A stretch of 41,550 nt of DNA, taken from assembly GCA_958421035.1 (NCBI GenBank), contig CATZKS010000001.1:1-41550 (forward strand), written 5' to 3'. Positions 23,066-31,341 of the stretch are shown piece after piece. Below the pieces are notes generated by a model. That model searched no databases and was not told the origin of the DNA. It worked only from the letters and a program-made list of their open reading frames with translations. The position numbers were made by a program, and so were the translations under genes. The DNA is from an uncultured Collinsella sp. (GTDB taxonomy: Bacteria > Actinomycetota > Coriobacteriia > Coriobacteriales > Coriobacteriaceae). The stretch's first letter is position 1. Each line of letters opens with the position of its first letter.

Positions 23066-24184
23066 ATGAATCCAAATCCCTTTAAGCCAACGGCAGGCAA
23101 GCGGCCTCCGATGCTCATTGGTCGCGAGTCGGTCATCGAAGATTTCGAGGAAGGGCTCGATAACGGCGCCGGAGCGCCGGGTAGGCTCATGCTCATTACG
23201 GGAAACCGCGGCTGTGGCAAGACGGTTCTCCTACGGGAGCTGCAACGTCTAGCCAATGAGCGCGGATGGGCGGTTGTCTCCGATTCCGCTTCGCTTGGCT
23301 TATGCGATCGCTTAGCCGACGCGCTTCGCTCGAATAAACCCGTTGTGACGTCAATGGAGCTCGGTCCGTCGTTTGGCCGGATGTCGGTCGAGGCGGCGCG
23401 AGCAAAGGGCGAGACGTTGCGAGGGCTGGTCAACGAGCGCCTTAAGAAACTCGGTCCAGGCAAGGGCATACTGTTTGCGATTGACGAGGCGCAATCGGCG
23501 TCTATCGAGGAACTGGCGGCTCTTGCCGTTCTCTATCAGCAGGTGCTTGGAGATCAGGATGCCACGGGCTTGTCAGATAGCGACCAGCGCGGTCTTGCGC
23601 TGGTGTTCGCCGGCTTACCCAGTATGGTTGATGACTTGCTCGAAGAGCCGAGCGTGACGTTTTTGCGCCGCGCCCAGCAGCGTACGCTGGGGGCGATATC
23701 TTTGCCCAAGGTGCGCGATTCATATATCCAGACGGTCAAAGACGCTGGTCTTTACGTTGACGCGGAGACGGCGGACCTTGCGGCACGCAAGAGCATGGGG
23801 CATCCCTATATGGTTCAGCTGGTGGGATATTACATGTGGCGGTCTGCTGTCCGGCGTGGCTCGCAGGTCATCGAAAGGCGCGATGTCGAGGATGGCCATG
23901 CGGATGCCGTCTCCGAGTTCTACGAAGCGGTTGACGCGCCCCTGTATTACGGGCTGCGCAGTCCACAGCGCCTTTTTATCGAGGCCATGGCGGTTGACGA
24001 GGGCAAACCGACGCGCATGGCGGATATCATTGAGCGCTGTGATCGTACCCAGAGCTGGGCGAGTAAATATCGCGCAAGCCTGATTCGCGAGCGCGTCATC
24101 GAGGCTGCCGGATACGGCCTCGTCCGGTTTACCGTGCCCATGCTGGGCGCGTACGTTCGCGATCGAGTTTTATGGCATGAGTAG
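23066..24184 (+). CDS. AAA-family ATP-binding protein with C-terminal winged helix
   Basis: 372 residues. The N terminus NPFKPTAGKRPPMLIGR leads to Walker A GNRGCGKT (46-53) and Walker B ILFAIDEAQ (135-143), followed by a sensor-1-like LVFAGLPSM and an arginine-containing LRRAQQRTL. The last about 100 residues (LFIEAMAVDEGKPTRMADIIERC) look like a winged helix. This is the AAA_16/Orc1-like STAND-type arrangement seen in proteins of unknown role in actinobacteria. The ATG has GAGGAGG upstream. Its stop overlaps the UvrA-like start by 8 bp, implying coupled expression and perhaps joint function. Confidence 0.78.
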   Translation: MNPNPFKPTAGKRPPMLIGRESVIEDFEEGLDNGAGAPGRLMLITGNRGCGKTVLLRELQRLANERGWAVVSDSASLGLCDRLADALRSNKPVVTSMELGPSFGRMSVEAARAKGETLRGLVNERLKKLGPGKGILFAIDEAQSASIEELAALAVLYQQVLGDQDATGLSDSDQRGLALVFAGLPSMVDDLLEEPSVTFLRRAQQRTLGAISLPKVRDSYIQTVKDAGLYVDAETADLAARKSMGHPYMVQLVGYYMWRSAVRRGSQVIERRDVEDGHADAVSEFYEAVDAPLYYGLRSPQRLFIEAMAVDEGKPTRMADIIERCDRTQSWASKYRASLIRERVIEAAGYGLVRFTVPMLGAYVRDRVLWHE

Positions 24185-26690
24185 GGTGATAAAGGTGACG
24201 GAACAGAAGATGAGCCCGCAGGCTATCGAGGTGCGTGGCGCGCGCGTTCATAACCTTAAAGACATCGATATCGATATTCCGCTGGGAAAGCTTGTGGGCA
24301 TTGCCGGCGTGTCGGGTTCGGGCAAGAGTTCGCTGGCGCTGGGGGTTCTTTATGCCGAGGGCTCGCGCCGTTACCTGGAGGCGCTCAGCACCTATACCCG
24401 CCGTCGCCTGACGCAGGCCGAGCACGCTCAGGTGGATGAGGTATTGCACGTGCCGGCGGCTCTCGCATTGCATCAGCGCCCCAGCGTGCCGGGCGTGCGT
24501 TCCACCTTTGGCACCATGACCGAGCTCAACAATAGCCTGCGTCTACTCTTTAGCCGCTGCGCCCATCACGTGTGCCCGCATTGCGGGGCGCGTGTGGAGC
24601 CGAGCCTTAACGTGGCTGCGGGCCTGTCGCTCACGTGCCCCGCATGCGGCCGCGAGTTCTACGCGCCGGGTGCCGAGGATTTGGCTTTCAATAGCGGTGG
24701 TGCATGTCCCACCTGCGGCGGCACCGGCGTTATGCATGAGGTGGACGAGGCGAGCTTGGTGCCCGACGAGTCAAAGACTATCAACGAGGGCGCGGTGCTT
24801 CCTTGGGGCACGCTCATGTGGGATCTGATGAAGCAGGTGGCCGGCGAGATGGGCGTGCGCACCGACGTGCCGTTTAACCAGCTCACGCCTCAAGAGCGCG
24901 ACATCGTGTTCCATGGTCCAGCGGTTAAGAAGCACATCCTCTACGTGCCCAAAAACGGCGAGGGCGCTACGCCACTCGACTTTACCTATTACAACGCCGT
25001 CTATACCGTCGAGAATGCGCTCGCCAAGGTCAAGGACGATAAGGGCTTAAAACGCGTTGCGCGCTTTTTGCGCGAGGGCCCATGCCGCGATTGCGGCGGC
25101 ACGCGTCTCTCCGAGGCTGCGCGGCAGCCCCAGGTGCGCGGTATCAATCTGGCACAGGCGGCGGCCATGACTTTGGGCGAGGCGATTGAGTGGGTGCGTG
25201 GGGTGCCCGCATCCTTGCCGCCCGAGATGCAGCCCATGGCAGCGGATATCTGCGATTCATTTTTGAGCACGGCCCGTCGTCTGGTCGACCTGGGTCTCGA
25301 TTACCTTTCACTCGATCGCGCCGGTGCCACGCTCTCCACGGGCGAGCGTCAGCGCGTGCAGCTCGCTCGCGTGGTGCGCAACCGATCGACGGGCGTGCTC
25401 TATGTGCTGGACGAGCCTTCGATCGGCTTGCATCCTGCCAATGTCGACGGCTTGGTGGGCGTGATGCGTGATCTGGTGGATGACGGCAACACCGTGGTTG
25501 TTGTCGACCACGACACGCGCGTGCTGGCGGAAGCCGACTATCTGGTCGAGATGGGCCCCGTTGCCGGAGCAGGCGGCGGCAATGTGATCGCCGCTGGTAC
25601 GGTGGACGAGGTCGAGCAATCGCAGGGCAGTCGCATCGCGCCGTTTTTGCGCGCCGAGCCTAAGCGCTTGCGTCCGCAGGTGACTGACGAGGAAATGTTC
25701 GACCAGGGCCACATCCGCATGGCAACCGATGCCATCCATACCGTCAAGCCGCTCGAAGTCGATATCCCGCGCGGCCGTCTTGTCGCGGTGACGGGCGTTT
25801 CGGGCTCGGGCAAGACGACGTTGGTGCTCGAGACGCTCATTCCGGCGCTTAAGGCCCGGGCAGCTAGCGAGCGCCTGCCAAGACATGTGCGTTGGGTCGA
25901 TGCCGAAGGCATTGCTCGCGCAAACCTGATCGACGCCACGCCCATCGGCGCCAACGTGCGCTCGACGGTCGCAACCTATGCCGACATCCATGATGAGCTG
26001 CGCCGCGCCTTCGCCCGTACGCCCGAAGCCAAGGCAGCCGGCTACAAGGCAGGTGCCTTTAGCTACAACACTGGCACTCTGCGCTGCCCTACGTGCGATG
26101 GCACGGGCTCGATATCGCTCGACGTGCAGTTTCTGCCCGACGTCGAGATCGTCTGCCCGGCGTGTCGCGGTTCGCGTTATGCAGACACGGCTTCGCATAT
26201 CCATCGCGAGGGCAAGGACGGGAGCCTGCTTACGTTGCCGCAGCTCATGGACATGAGTGTGGATGAGGCGCTCGACGCCACGGTGGGACTCAAGAAGGTT
26301 CAGGCGCGCTTGCAGACCTTACACGACCTGGGCTTGGGCTATCTCACCTTGGGTGAGCCCACACCGGCGCTTTCGGGCGGTGAGGCACAGCGCCTTAAGC
26401 TCGCGAGCGAGATGGGCCGCGTGCAGGACGACGCCGTATTCGTATTCGACGAGCCCACGATCGGACTACATCCGCTCGATGTCCAGGTGCTGTTGAACGT
26501 GTTTGACGGCCTCGTTGCCAAGGGCGCCACAGTTATCGTGATCGAGCATGACCTCGACCTTATCCGTAACGCCGATTACGTGATTGACATGGGCCCAGGC
26601 GGTGGCGACGCCGGCGGGCAAATCGTCTGCGCCGGCACGCCGGGCGACATCGCGGCCTGCTCCGCAAGCATCACCGGCCGCTACCTATAG
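24177..26690 (+). CDS. UvrA-like ABC ATPase lacking the UvrB-binding domain
   Basis: 837 residues against about 940 for housekeeping UvrA. Walker A GVSGSGKS (44-51) and a second GVSGSGKT near 536, two LSTGERQRVQLARV/LSGGEAQRLKLASE signature motifs, and both Walker B segments (VLDEPSIGLHP, VFDEPTIGLHP) are intact. Zinc modules CPHC/CPAC near 125-150 and CPTC/CPAC near 640-670 are kept. Between CPHCG and CPACG only about 20 residues remain, so the UvrB-binding domain of about 115 residues is missing. Such short UvrA2/DrrC-like proteins are linked to drug tolerance rather than excision repair. Starts at 24195 (GTG) or 24210 (ATG) are also possible. Confidence 0.85.
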   Translation: MSRVIKVTEQKMSPQAIEVRGARVHNLKDIDIDIPLGKLVGIAGVSGSGKSSLALGVLYAEGSRRYLEALSTYTRRRLTQAEHAQVDEVLHVPAALALHQRPSVPGVRSTFGTMTELNNSLRLLFSRCAHHVCPHCGARVEPSLNVAAGLSLTCPACGREFYAPGAEDLAFNSGGACPTCGGTGVMHEVDEASLVPDESKTINEGAVLPWGTLMWDLMKQVAGEMGVRTDVPFNQLTPQERDIVFHGPAVKKHILYVPKNGEGATPLDFTYYNAVYTVENALAKVKDDKGLKRVARFLREGPCRDCGGTRLSEAARQPQVRGINLAQAAAMTLGEAIEWVRGVPASLPPEMQPMAADICDSFLSTARRLVDLGLDYLSLDRAGATLSTGERQRVQLARVVRNRSTGVLYVLDEPSIGLHPANVDGLVGVMRDLVDDGNTVVVVDHDTRVLAEADYLVEMGPVAGAGGGNVIAAGTVDEVEQSQGSRIAPFLRAEPKRLRPQVTDEEMFDQGHIRMATDAIHTVKPLEVDIPRGRLVAVTGVSGSGKTTLVLETLIPALKARAASERLPRHVRWVDAEGIARANLIDATPIGANVRSTVATYADIHDELRRAFARTPEAKAAGYKAGAFSYNTGTLRCPTCDGTGSISLDVQFLPDVEIVCPACRGSRYADTASHIHREGKDGSLLTLPQLMDMSVDEALDATVGLKKVQARLQTLHDLGLGYLTLGEPTPALSGGEAQRLKLASEMGRVQDDAVFVFDEPTIGLHPLDVQVLLNVFDGLVAKGATVIVIEHDLDLIRNADYVIDMGPGGGDAGGQIVCAGTPGDIAACSASITGRYL

Positions 26691-26693
26691 GCA

Positions 26694-26724
26694 ATGTGAC
26701 AAAGGGGCTGCCCCTTTGTCACAT
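26694..26724. terminator. Palindromic terminator shared by the UvrA-like gene and trmL
   Basis: ATGTGACAAAGGGG (26694-26707) and its complement (26711-26724) leave a 3-nt loop. The right arm includes the last Met codon and TGA of trmL on the minus strand. Same family as 22966-22998. The T-run is poor on either side, so termination strength is uncertain. Confidence 0.65.
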
Positions 26725-27318
26725 CCCTGCAAAGCCCGTTTGTCGTAGCGCCTCGTAGAGGACGATGGCGGCGCTGTTGGAGAGGTTGAGTGCACTGATG
26801 CGGTAGTCGTCCGGGTCGACGAAGTTGCCGCAGATGTCCTGTTGAAGGATGGCCTCGTGGCTGCCCTCGGTATGTCCCAGCGATTCCTCGTGGGCTTCCC
26901 AGGCCTCGGCGTTATCGAGTGAGTCACAATCGCGCAGCATCGGGATGCGCTCGCAGCGCGCGGGCGCCGCGGCAAGCAGCTCCTCGGGAATGCCCGAGCT
27001 CTCGCTGCCAAAGACCAAATAGTCACCGTCACGGTAGGTGCTTTGCGCATAGGTGCGGCGTGCCTTTTTGGTCAGCAGGTGCAGGCGACCATCGGCGGGG
27101 GAGAGGCCGTTGCGCGCAAGGAAATCCTCCCAGCTGGCATAGGTCGTCACGTCCAAGTTTTGCCAGTAGCCCAGTCCGGCGCGACGCACCGTCTTGTCGT
27201 CGAGCGAAAACCCCAGCGGCTCCACCAGATGCAGGCGGGCGCCGGTAACCACGCAGGTGCGGCCGATATTGCCCGTATTGGCCGGAATCTCGGGCGCATA
27301 CAGCACAATGTTGAACAT
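26719..27318 (-). CDS. trmL: tRNA (cytidine(34)-2'-O)-methyltransferase TrmL
   Basis: 199 residues, a SPOUT (trefoil-knot) methyltransferase. The N terminus MFNIVLYAPEIPANTGNIGR is the TrmL signature, GSESSGIPEELL is the SAM-knot loop near residue 105, and SALNLSNSAAIVLYEAL is the final knot segment. TrmL methylates the 2'-O of the wobble base in tRNA-Leu. Relative to E. coli (157 aa) there is a central insertion with DSLDNAEAWEAHEESLGHTE, which looks like a lineage-specific loop. The ATG at 27318 is preferred over upstream codons because AAGGAG lies 6 nt before it. Confidence 0.93.
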   Translation of the reverse strand: MFNIVLYAPEIPANTGNIGRTCVVTGARLHLVEPLGFSLDDKTVRRAGLGYWQNLDVTTYASWEDFLARNGLSPADGRLHLLTKKARRTYAQSTYRDGDYLVFGSESSGIPEELLAAAPARCERIPMLRDCDSLDNAEAWEAHEESLGHTEGSHEAILQQDICGNFVDPDDYRISALNLSNSAAIVLYEALRQTGFAGM

Positions 27319-27338
27319 GAATCTCCTTGGCATAGAAC

Positions 27339-27374
27339 GAAAAACCACCACGAAGGGGCGCCTTCGTGGTGGTT
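27339..27374 (-). terminator. Intrinsic terminator of the CobW gene
   Basis: On the minus strand a perfect 14-bp stem (27343-27356 with 27361-27374, loop of 4) is followed by TT then CG (27342-27339), with two more T within the stem. It lies 40 nt after the CobW stop. Confidence 0.85.
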
Positions 27375-27413
27375 AGCGGTTACGTGGGCGGGCAAACGCT
27401 CGCTTCGATAAAC

Positions 27414-28544
27414 CTAGGCGCGGTGCCAGTCGGTCAGGCAGGCATCGAGGGAGGCGATGAGCGCATCCTTGTCCATGTGACGGCCGATGATGCACAGGCT
27501 CGTCATGCGGTCGCCCGTCTCGTCGTCCCAAATCTGCATGATTTCGGGGTTCTCATCGATGATCTTCTGCTTCTCGCCCTCGGGCGCCGAGTCGACAAAC
27601 AGGCCGTTCTCCATCAGGCGCATCTGGTGGCCGGCCTGCTCAAACATGTAGCACATGTCCGGATCGCCGGTCTGCCATAACGGACCCTTGACGCGAATGA
27701 CCTCGTCGGGCCACTCCTGCTCAACAAAATCGGTGAACTTCTGCAGGTCAAACGGTTTGCGGCGCGAGTAAACAAAGGTCTCGATGTCGTACTCGAGCAC
27801 CTCGGGGTCGTCGTGCTCCTCGGGATGCTCCATGGCCTCGATCCAGGCGGCGGAGTTGTAGGCGCGCATAAAGTCGAAGCGGTCGGTGTCGAGTAGCTCC
27901 TCCATAGGAACCTCTCCGTTTTGAGCCTCGACGATTACGGCGTCCTTCTGCAGGCTGCGCACAATAGCCTTGAGCTCGGCGATCTGCTCAGGGCTCACGG
28001 TATCGGTCTTGTTGAGGATCAGCGTAGAGCAGAACTCGATCTGCTGGATGAGCAAGCTCTCGATGTCGTCCTCGTCAATATCCTCTGCCAGCAGGTCGCG
28101 GCCGCCGTTGAACTCGTCATACATGCGGGCGCAATCGACTACGGCCACGATGTTGTCGAGCGCAAGTTTGGGCTCGCCGCCCACTTTGGCCTCGTCGCAG
28201 AAGCTCGAGATGGTGTAGGCGATGGGGATAGGCTCGCAAATGCCCGATGCCTCGATGATGATGTAATCGAACTTGCCCGAATCGGCGATGCCCTGCAGCT
28301 GGTTGGCCAGGTCATCCGAAAGCGTGCAGCAGATGCAGCCGTTGGTGAGCGGGATGAGGTCGTCGGTCTCGGAAAGGCCGCCGTCGGCGATAAGGCTGGC
28401 ATCGACGTTGATCTCGCCGATATCGTTGACGATCACGGCGGCGCGGATGCCGCCGTCGTTAGCGAGGATGTGGTTGAGCAGCGTGGTCTTGCCGGCACCG
28501 AGGTATCCGGTAAGCATGATGATCTTCACGGGTTTGTTGGGCAT
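27414..28544 (-). CDS. CobW/G3E-family GTPase (metallochaperone type)
   Basis: 376 residues. Walker A GYLGAGKT (13-20), the zinc-binding GCICC (CxCC at 70-73), IIEASGICEP and NKTD (178-181) define the G3E family with YjiA, YeiR and Zng1. The C-terminal CobW domain includes VYSRRKPFDLQKF and a variable acidic stretch. Such proteins hand zinc or cobalt to metalloenzymes and may be zinc-responsive, but the client here is unknown. The ATG at 28544 is chosen because AAAGGAGG lies just upstream; seven extra codons upstream have no ribosome binding site. A possible -10 (CATAAT) is about 40 nt upstream. Confidence 0.9.
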   Translation of the reverse strand: MPNKPVKIIMLTGYLGAGKTTLLNHILANDGGIRAAVIVNDIGEINVDASLIADGGLSETDDLIPLTNGCICCTLSDDLANQLQGIADSGKFDYIIIEASGICEPIPIAYTISSFCDEAKVGGEPKLALDNIVAVVDCARMYDEFNGGRDLLAEDIDEDDIESLLIQQIEFCSTLILNKTDTVSPEQIAELKAIVRSLQKDAVIVEAQNGEVPMEELLDTDRFDFMRAYNSAAWIEAMEHPEEHDDPEVLEYDIETFVYSRRKPFDLQKFTDFVEQEWPDEVIRVKGPLWQTGDPDMCYMFEQAGHQMRLMENGLFVDSAPEGEKQKIIDENPEIMQIWDDETGDRMTSLCIIGRHMDKDALIASLDACLTDWHRA

Positions 28545-28630
28545 GTGCCCTCCTTTGTTAGACATGGCTTACAGTTGAATATTATGCCAAACGCCTGCTC
28601 TTATACCCACGCGCCGGCAAATAACACAAG

Positions 28631-28972
28631 CTACTCCCAGGCTCCCCATACATCGGGGCAATAACCGACGGTGGCCTTTTTGCCGTTGCGCACGATGGGC
28701 TCGGCCAAGACCTGCTGGTTCTCGAGCAGCTTGTCGAAGCGCTGACTGGGGGTGAGGTGCTGGATGAGCGCGAGCGTCTCCTCGTCCTTGGCCTTGGGGT
28801 TGAGCAGCTTGTCGATGCCGCCGACCGCCTGCATCACGCTCGTGAGCTCGCCCTTGCTCATCTCCTTTTCCTTAAGGTCAATAAACTGCACCTTAATGCG
28901 GCGCTCCTTAAAATAGCGCTGGGCCTTCTTGGTATCGAAAGACTTTTTGGTGCCAAAAATTTGCACGTTCAC
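28631..28972 (-). CDS. ArsC/Spx-like protein with the catalytic cysteine replaced by serine
   Basis: 113 residues, one ArsC-fold domain: MNVQIFGTKKSFDTKKAQRY, then PIVRNGKKATVGY near the C terminus, which fits ArsC-like reductases. In relatives the sequence after GTKK begins with Cys (GTKKCFDTKK); here it is Ser (codon TCT), so thiol chemistry is lost unless another residue substitutes. Both genes on either side are on the same strand; the flavoprotein gene ends 15 nt upstream of this start, suggesting one transcript. It may be regulatory or a non-catalytic partner. Confidence 0.8.
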   Translation of the reverse strand: MNVQIFGTKKSFDTKKAQRYFKERRIKVQFIDLKEKEMSKGELTSVMQAVGGIDKLLNPKAKDEETLALIQHLTPSQRFDKLLENQQVLAEPIVRNGKKATVGYCPDVWGAWE

Positions 28973-28987
28973 TTATCGGCTCCCGTT

Positions 28988-29611
28988 CTAACGAATGAAG
29001 TTGGTGCGGGCGCGATCGCCTTCGGGGGCTTTGATGCCGGTGGCCTGTCCTGCCTCGATGCAGCGAAGGAGCCAGGCCATGTTTTTGCCGATGTTTCGCA
29101 TGGTGGCCAGACCCTCGGCGTCCTGGGCGGCCTCGCCCGGCATGGCACCAAAGACGTTGTTCCAGTACGTGGAGGCCACCACGGGCATCTGGTTGATAGT
29201 GAAGTACTTGTTGAGTACATCGAAGGTGGTCGACGTGCCGCCGCGGCGGGCGACGGCGACCGCGGCACCTGGCTTGTGCGCAAAGGCCTTGCTGCCTGCA
29301 TAGAATGCGCGGTCGAGAGCCGAGAGGATGCGTCCGCTGGGATGCGCATAGTAGACGGGGGAGCCAAAGACAAAGCCATCTGCCTGCTCGGCGGCAGCGA
29401 TCAGCTCGTTCACCAAGTCGTCGTCAAAGGTACAGCGACCGCCGAGCTTGCCGCACTGGCCGCAACCGATGCAGTCGCGAATGGGCTTGGCGCCCAGCTG
29501 GAACACCTCGGTATCGATGCCCTCGGCGTTGAGTTGCTCGGCGACCTCAGCGAGTGCGCGGGCGGTATTGCCGTTTGCGTTGGGACTGCCATTGACCAAA
29601 AGAACCTTCAT
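28988..29611 (-). CDS. NAD(P)H-dependent FMN reductase / iron-sulfur flavoprotein-like
   Basis: 207 residues with the flavodoxin fold: KVLLVNGSPNANGNTARAL (FMN phosphate loop), CIGCGQCGKLGGRC at residues about 48-61 (a four-Cys cluster that could bind an iron-sulfur centre), GSPVYYAHPSG and a later PVVASTYWNNVFG. The family reduces flavins, quinones or drugs. The ATG at 29611 is used because GAGGGAG lies 6 nt before it; a GTG is one codon upstream. It is the first gene of a pair with the ArsC-like protein, and its leader may form a hairpin over the ribosome binding site. Confidence 0.85.
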   Translation of the reverse strand: MKVLLVNGSPNANGNTARALAEVAEQLNAEGIDTEVFQLGAKPIRDCIGCGQCGKLGGRCTFDDDLVNELIAAAEQADGFVFGSPVYYAHPSGRILSALDRAFYAGSKAFAHKPGAAVAVARRGGTSTTFDVLNKYFTINQMPVVASTYWNNVFGAMPGEAAQDAEGLATMRNIGKNMAWLLRCIEAGQATGIKAPEGDRARTNFIR

Positions 29612-29620
29612 CACAAACTC

Positions 29621-29654
29621 CCTCTGCTGTTGGTGACTTCTGCAGAGGATTATC
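29621..29654 (-). promoter_or_regulatory. -10 element and leader hairpin over the flavoprotein ribosome binding site
   Basis: On the minus strand GATAAT (29654-29649) is followed 7 nt later by CCTCTGC, which pairs with GCAGAGG (29627-29621), the segment that includes the start of the GAGGGAG ribosome binding site. Loop 14 nt. Transcription would begin at about the hairpin start. Confidence 0.4.
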
Positions 29655-29685
29655 GCACGATGGGGGAGGCGGTGCGGGCGCGGTG

Positions 29686-31215
29686 CTAATCCAGTTTGGT
29701 ACCTGGCACCTGCACGGCTTTACCGAGCAACGCTTTGAGCTCGTTCAAAATGGAAACGGGCTGTCGATTGACAGCGTCCAGATGAAGCGTCGCCACACGA
29801 ATGGGCGGCTGATATTCAAGCGAGCCGATGAGCACGGGAGAACCCAGGAACCGCTCGATTTCGTCTGCGATCGCGTCGGTCTCTTCGGGATCAAAGTCAT
29901 CGAAAAGCGCCACGAATGTCGGCCCCGTCGAGCGGAACAGGCGACCCTTGCCGCGCGAGCATTCCATAAGGCAAGCGGCGCTTTCGGCGAGCACGCGGTC
30001 GCCTGCATCAAATCCAAAGCGGGCATTGACCTCGGCGATATCGTCAACCTTAATGGCAATAAAGCCTGCCTCGCGCGCCACGCGGCGCATTTCGCCAATG
30101 GCGTTGACCAGGGCGTGAATATCGCCCAGGCCCGTCACCGAGTCGGTCGTATCCGCTAGGCTTCGGTTGATGATGATGCCCACATACATGCTGGGCTCGG
30201 TATCGGTGCCGTCCAAGCGGTAACCCGTGCAGTCGCAAAGCGCGTATGCTCCGGTGGCATCCATTACGCGATACTGCATGTAGTGGAAGTGCCACGTGCC
30301 GTTTATCACCATGTCGAGCTCGGCGCGTACGTTGTCGCGGTCCTCGGGATGAACGCGGGCGAGCCACATGTCGACCGAGCTAAAAGGGTGCTGGGAGGGC
30401 AGGTCAAAATCGCGCACGGCGTTAACCGACCATTGCGATTCGCCCGTATCGAGGTTAAGGATGAACGGATAGCGCGTCTCGGAGCTCATGGAGATTGCTT
30501 GGAACACCCGGTCGTTGCAGGGAAGCTGATCGACGATTGGGCGTTGTGGTGCGTCATTGTCTTTCGGTTGCTGTACACGATGCATAAGCTTATAGCGATA
30601 CATCTTGCGATCGGCATCCATCGTCATCTGGCGACGCGTGTCGCCGGCAAGTGGATCGACGCGCGAGCAGCCAAAGCTAAAGCTGGCGATCATGGGCGCC
30701 TTGCCACCTGAGCTCGCCTCGATCAGCCCGGCACGCACCTGCTCCAAGCGCTGCTCGAGTTCAGTCTCGTTTGCGGAGAGCGAGATAAGCACAAACTCGT
30801 CTCCACCGATACGGAACAGCATCTCATTGTGCTCCATGGTTTCGGAGAGCGTGCGGCAGATGCTCAGAATATAGCGATTGCCTTCGGCGTGGCCAAACCT
30901 ATCATTGCAATGCTTGAGATGGTCGATGTCAATATAGGCGCAGGTGAAGGGATCGCCTTTGCGCCAGAGCTGCTCGACGTGACGGTCGAGTCCGCTGCGG
31001 TTGCCCAAGTTGGTGAGCGGGTCGATATAGGCGTTGCGCTCAAGCAGCTGGCGCTCTTGTTGCAGGATAGCATGCGTCTTTTGCAGTTGCTCACCAACGG
31101 CGCGTAGCTCAGCAGGCAGCGCGGCAACATCGAGTTCGGCGGTCGAGATGCCATTCGCAAGTCGCTGAAGATAGGCAATAATCGATTGCTCGCCCATGCG
31201 GTACGACTCGTTCAT
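29686..31215 (-). CDS. GGDEF-PAS-degenerate GGDEF protein (diguanylate cyclase)
   Basis: 509 residues. Residues 1-60 are coiled-coil-like, a GGDEF domain spans about 62-225 with an intact GGDEF at 137-141 and DxLTxLGNR at 65-72, a PAS-like domain covers about 245-370 (FILNLDTGESQW, HPEDRDNVRAELDMV), and a second GGDEF-like domain about 375-505 has STGPTF where the signature should be. The first domain should make c-di-GMP; no RxxD inhibitory site is seen. The ATG at 31215 has AAGGAGG 9 nt before it. There is no membrane segment, so it is probably cytoplasmic. It is a close relative of the next gene upstream. Confidence 0.88.
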   Translation of the reverse strand: MNESYRMGEQSIIAYLQRLANGISTAELDVAALPAELRAVGEQLQKTHAILQQERQLLERNAYIDPLTNLGNRSGLDRHVEQLWRKGDPFTCAYIDIDHLKHCNDRFGHAEGNRYILSICRTLSETMEHNEMLFRIGGDEFVLISLSANETELEQRLEQVRAGLIEASSGGKAPMIASFSFGCSRVDPLAGDTRRQMTMDADRKMYRYKLMHRVQQPKDNDAPQRPIVDQLPCNDRVFQAISMSSETRYPFILNLDTGESQWSVNAVRDFDLPSQHPFSSVDMWLARVHPEDRDNVRAELDMVINGTWHFHYMQYRVMDATGAYALCDCTGYRLDGTDTEPSMYVGIIINRSLADTTDSVTGLGDIHALVNAIGEMRRVAREAGFIAIKVDDIAEVNARFGFDAGDRVLAESAACLMECSRGKGRLFRSTGPTFVALFDDFDPEETDAIADEIERFLGSPVLIGSLEYQPPIRVATLHLDAVNRQPVSILNELKALLGKAVQVPGTKLD

Positions 31216-31341
31216 GATGGATAACCTCCTTGGGGGAACAACGGTTTGTATCATATCCTCAATTCGGTTTGAACTGGGGATATAAGTTAGCTAATGGAGA
31301 CAAATGCCCCCTTCGGCGGTGGCGTTTTGCGCGCGAGCGTA

